DNA from: Bacillus sp. AFS073361
Lineage (GTDB): Bacteria > Bacillota > Bacilli > Bacillales > Cytobacillaceae
DNA length: 64,000 nt
Direction: 5' to 3'
Assembly (NCBI RefSeq): GCF_002567005.1
Contig: NZ_NUZU01000031.1
Span: 66,523 to 130,522 of the forward strand
Shown here: piece by piece, positions 63,269 through 64,000 of the stretch
Layout: every line of letters starts with the position of its first letter
Position numbering within the stretch: position 1 is the stretch's first letter
Notes under the pieces: generated by a model
Seen by the model: only the letters and a program-made list of their open reading frames with translations
The model's database searches: none
What the model was told of the DNA's origin: nothing
Made by a program: the position numbers and the translations under genes

Positions 63269-63638
63269 GGTTTTCCACCTCCTTTTGATGTTCAAAGGCA
63301 ATTTGGATCAACTGTCTTACATGGTCATCATCTAAGGAATAGAAGACTAATTTCCCTTCTTTGCGATATTTCGCTAAACCTAAATTACGAAGAAGTCGTA
63401 AATGATGGGAAGCAGTTGCGGTTGTACTACCCACAATATTGGCTACATCACAAACGCACAACTCATTTTCCTCACTTAAGGCATATGCAATCTTAATTCT
63501 AGTGTCATCGGATAATGCTTTAAATATTTGGGAAACTGCCATTGTATTTTGTTGGGAAATCGATTCTTTTACCCGTTTTACTTTTTCTCCATCCACGCAG
63601 GTTACTTCACATATATCATCGTGCTTCAAAAGTTCCAT
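63261..63638 (-). CDS. cadC: Metal-sensing ArsR/SmtB-family repressor CadC
   Basis: CadC represses the cad operon until Cd, Pb or Zn binds. The 125-residue winged-helix protein has both halves of the CadC thiolate site: N-terminal C10 and C14 (DICEVTC) and C61 and C63 in ELCVCDVANI. The recognition helix is TATASHHLRLLRNLG. The ATG at 63638 is very close to AAGGAGG; the TTG three codons on (63629) has better spacing and may be the true start. It overlaps cadA, and a cad-type palindrome lies upstream. Confidence 0.94.
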   Translation of the reverse strand: MELLKHDDICEVTCVDGEKVKRVKESISQQNTMAVSQIFKALSDDTRIKIAYALSEENELCVCDVANIVGSTTATASHHLRLLRNLGLAKYRKEGKLVFYSLDDDHVRQLIQIAFEHQKEVENHE

Positions 63639-63694
63639 GCCTCCTTATTCAAACGCCTATTTGATTATCAGTATATGTAATTAGGTTTAAATGG

Positions 63695-63710
63695 TCAAAT
63701 AATTATTTGA
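63695..63710 (-). promoter_or_regulatory. CadC operator
   Basis: Perfect 16-base palindrome TCAAATAATTATTTGA followed by ATG. It is almost the same as the cad operator of plasmid pI258 as I remember it. It lies 57 bases before cadC. Confidence 0.85.
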
Positions 63711-63815
63711 ATGTTTTCAAATTCTGTATTGACAAGATGAATGTCCGTAACCAAGAGCATTGACAAGGACAATAAAGTTGCTTTAAGGAAACTTTTTAGG
63801 AGGGGGGGTAAAAAC

Positions 63816-63956
63816 ATGTCGAAAAATAATATTTCTCGAAGAGATTTTGGCCCCAAAAAACTGCCAGAGCTAGGTCGTCCTTTGGGTTCTACTCTTAAAG
63901 AATTTAAACAATCAACAAAAGGGATAATGGATGATGAGCACGATAAAGAAAAATAA
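63816..63956 (+). CDS. TatA-like peptide lacking the transmembrane helix (46 aa)
   Basis: ATG 63816 follows a strong GGAGGGGGG. From residue 11 the peptide matches the TatA hinge and amphipathic helix ([20 protein letters not shown]), then an acidic tail. The membrane helix that normally precedes [10 protein letters not shown] is replaced by [11 protein letters not shown], which itself looks like the n-region of a twin-arginine signal peptide. It could be a deletion product joining a Tat substrate gene to tatA, or a peripheral membrane peptide. Without a membrane helix it cannot be a normal translocase subunit. Confidence 0.7.
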   Translation: MSKNNISRRDFGPKKLPELGRPLGSTLKEFKQSTKGIMDDEHDKEK

Positions 63957-63960
63957 AAAT

Positions 63961-64000
63961 AAAGGAGAACACATTCGCAGGTTTACGAAATGTTCTCCTT
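63961..64000. terminator. GGAGAACAC-type terminator, copy 3 (at window edge)
   Basis: Arms AAAGGAGAACACATTCG / CGAAATGTTCTCCTT; the right arm lacks two bases and the window ends within it. Confidence 0.8.

Overview
The window is a chromosomal segment from a low-GC, endospore-forming Gram-positive bacterium of the family Bacillaceae. This is inferred from AGGAGG-type ribosome binding sites, frequent TTG/GTG starts, a CotB-type spore coat protein, two DUF3231 proteins, a Gmad2 lipoprotein, a class IV (PhaRC) polyhydroxyalkanoate synthase, FosB and KimA. Most product calls rest on recognisable family motifs; the genus cannot be fixed from the sequence alone.

Layout. 1-9.3 kb: the start of a PAS sensor gene, a small fosB operon, a DUF421 membrane protein, a cation module (Ktr gating subunit, Ktr channel, CPA1 Na+/H+ antiporter), a DUF3231 protein, a GH18 lipoprotein and an ABM monooxygenase. 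9.6-15.1 kb: a polyhydroxybutyrate block, with thiolase and a FabG-like reductase on the minus strand, divergent from phaR-phaB-phaC. 15.3-30.4 kb: mixed metabolic genes (DUF429, BCS1-like AAA ATPase, acetyltransferases including PaiA with a MarR regulator, amine oxidase, L,D-transpeptidase, MFS transporter, 6-phospho-beta-glycosidase, a PhoU-like/Pit phosphate pair, DUF4317) and a 182-bp GC-rich palindromic repeat. 30.6-36.1 kb: a guanine-riboswitch-controlled exported nucleosidase, a LysM amidase, and a scoA-scoB-secreted hydrolase operon with a CcpA site. 36.4-49.6 kb: small genes, a LytS/LytTR two-component system next to a YhjX-type MFS carrier, cotB, an MscS channel, a YwaF-like protein, a CBS-HEPN protein and a degenerate sigma54-type activator. 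49.9-54 kb: the proline operon putB-putC-putP. 54.2-64 kb: a NERD protein, a second DUF3231 protein, a remnant of kimA, intact kimA behind a c-di-AMP riboswitch, several very small genes, the cadC-cadA metal-efflux operon with an in-frame TGA in cadA, and a TatA-like peptide lacking its membrane helix.

How genes work together. PHB can be made by thiolase, PhaB and PhaRC. The sco operon, with its secreted hydrolase, plausibly feeds acetoacetate or 3-hydroxybutyrate back to acetyl-CoA. KtrC/D-like, NhaP-like, MscS and KimA genes form an ion and osmotic theme, with KimA under c-di-AMP control. The put genes convert proline to glutamate. The LytS/LytTR pair very likely controls the adjacent carrier through two boxes spaced exactly 21 bp.

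Most noteworthy: (1) the guanine riboswitch, with promoter, antiterminator and terminator all readable, in front of an exported nucleosidase whose usual catalytic Asp is Asn; (2) TGA replacing the first Cys of the CadA CxxC motif in an otherwise intact gene; (3) the truncated kimA copy about 570 bp from the intact gene; (4) the TatA-like chimera; (5) a probable AUU start of phaC; (6) the CBS-HEPN fusion; (7) the activator lacking GAFTGA; (8) the LytTR promoter architecture.
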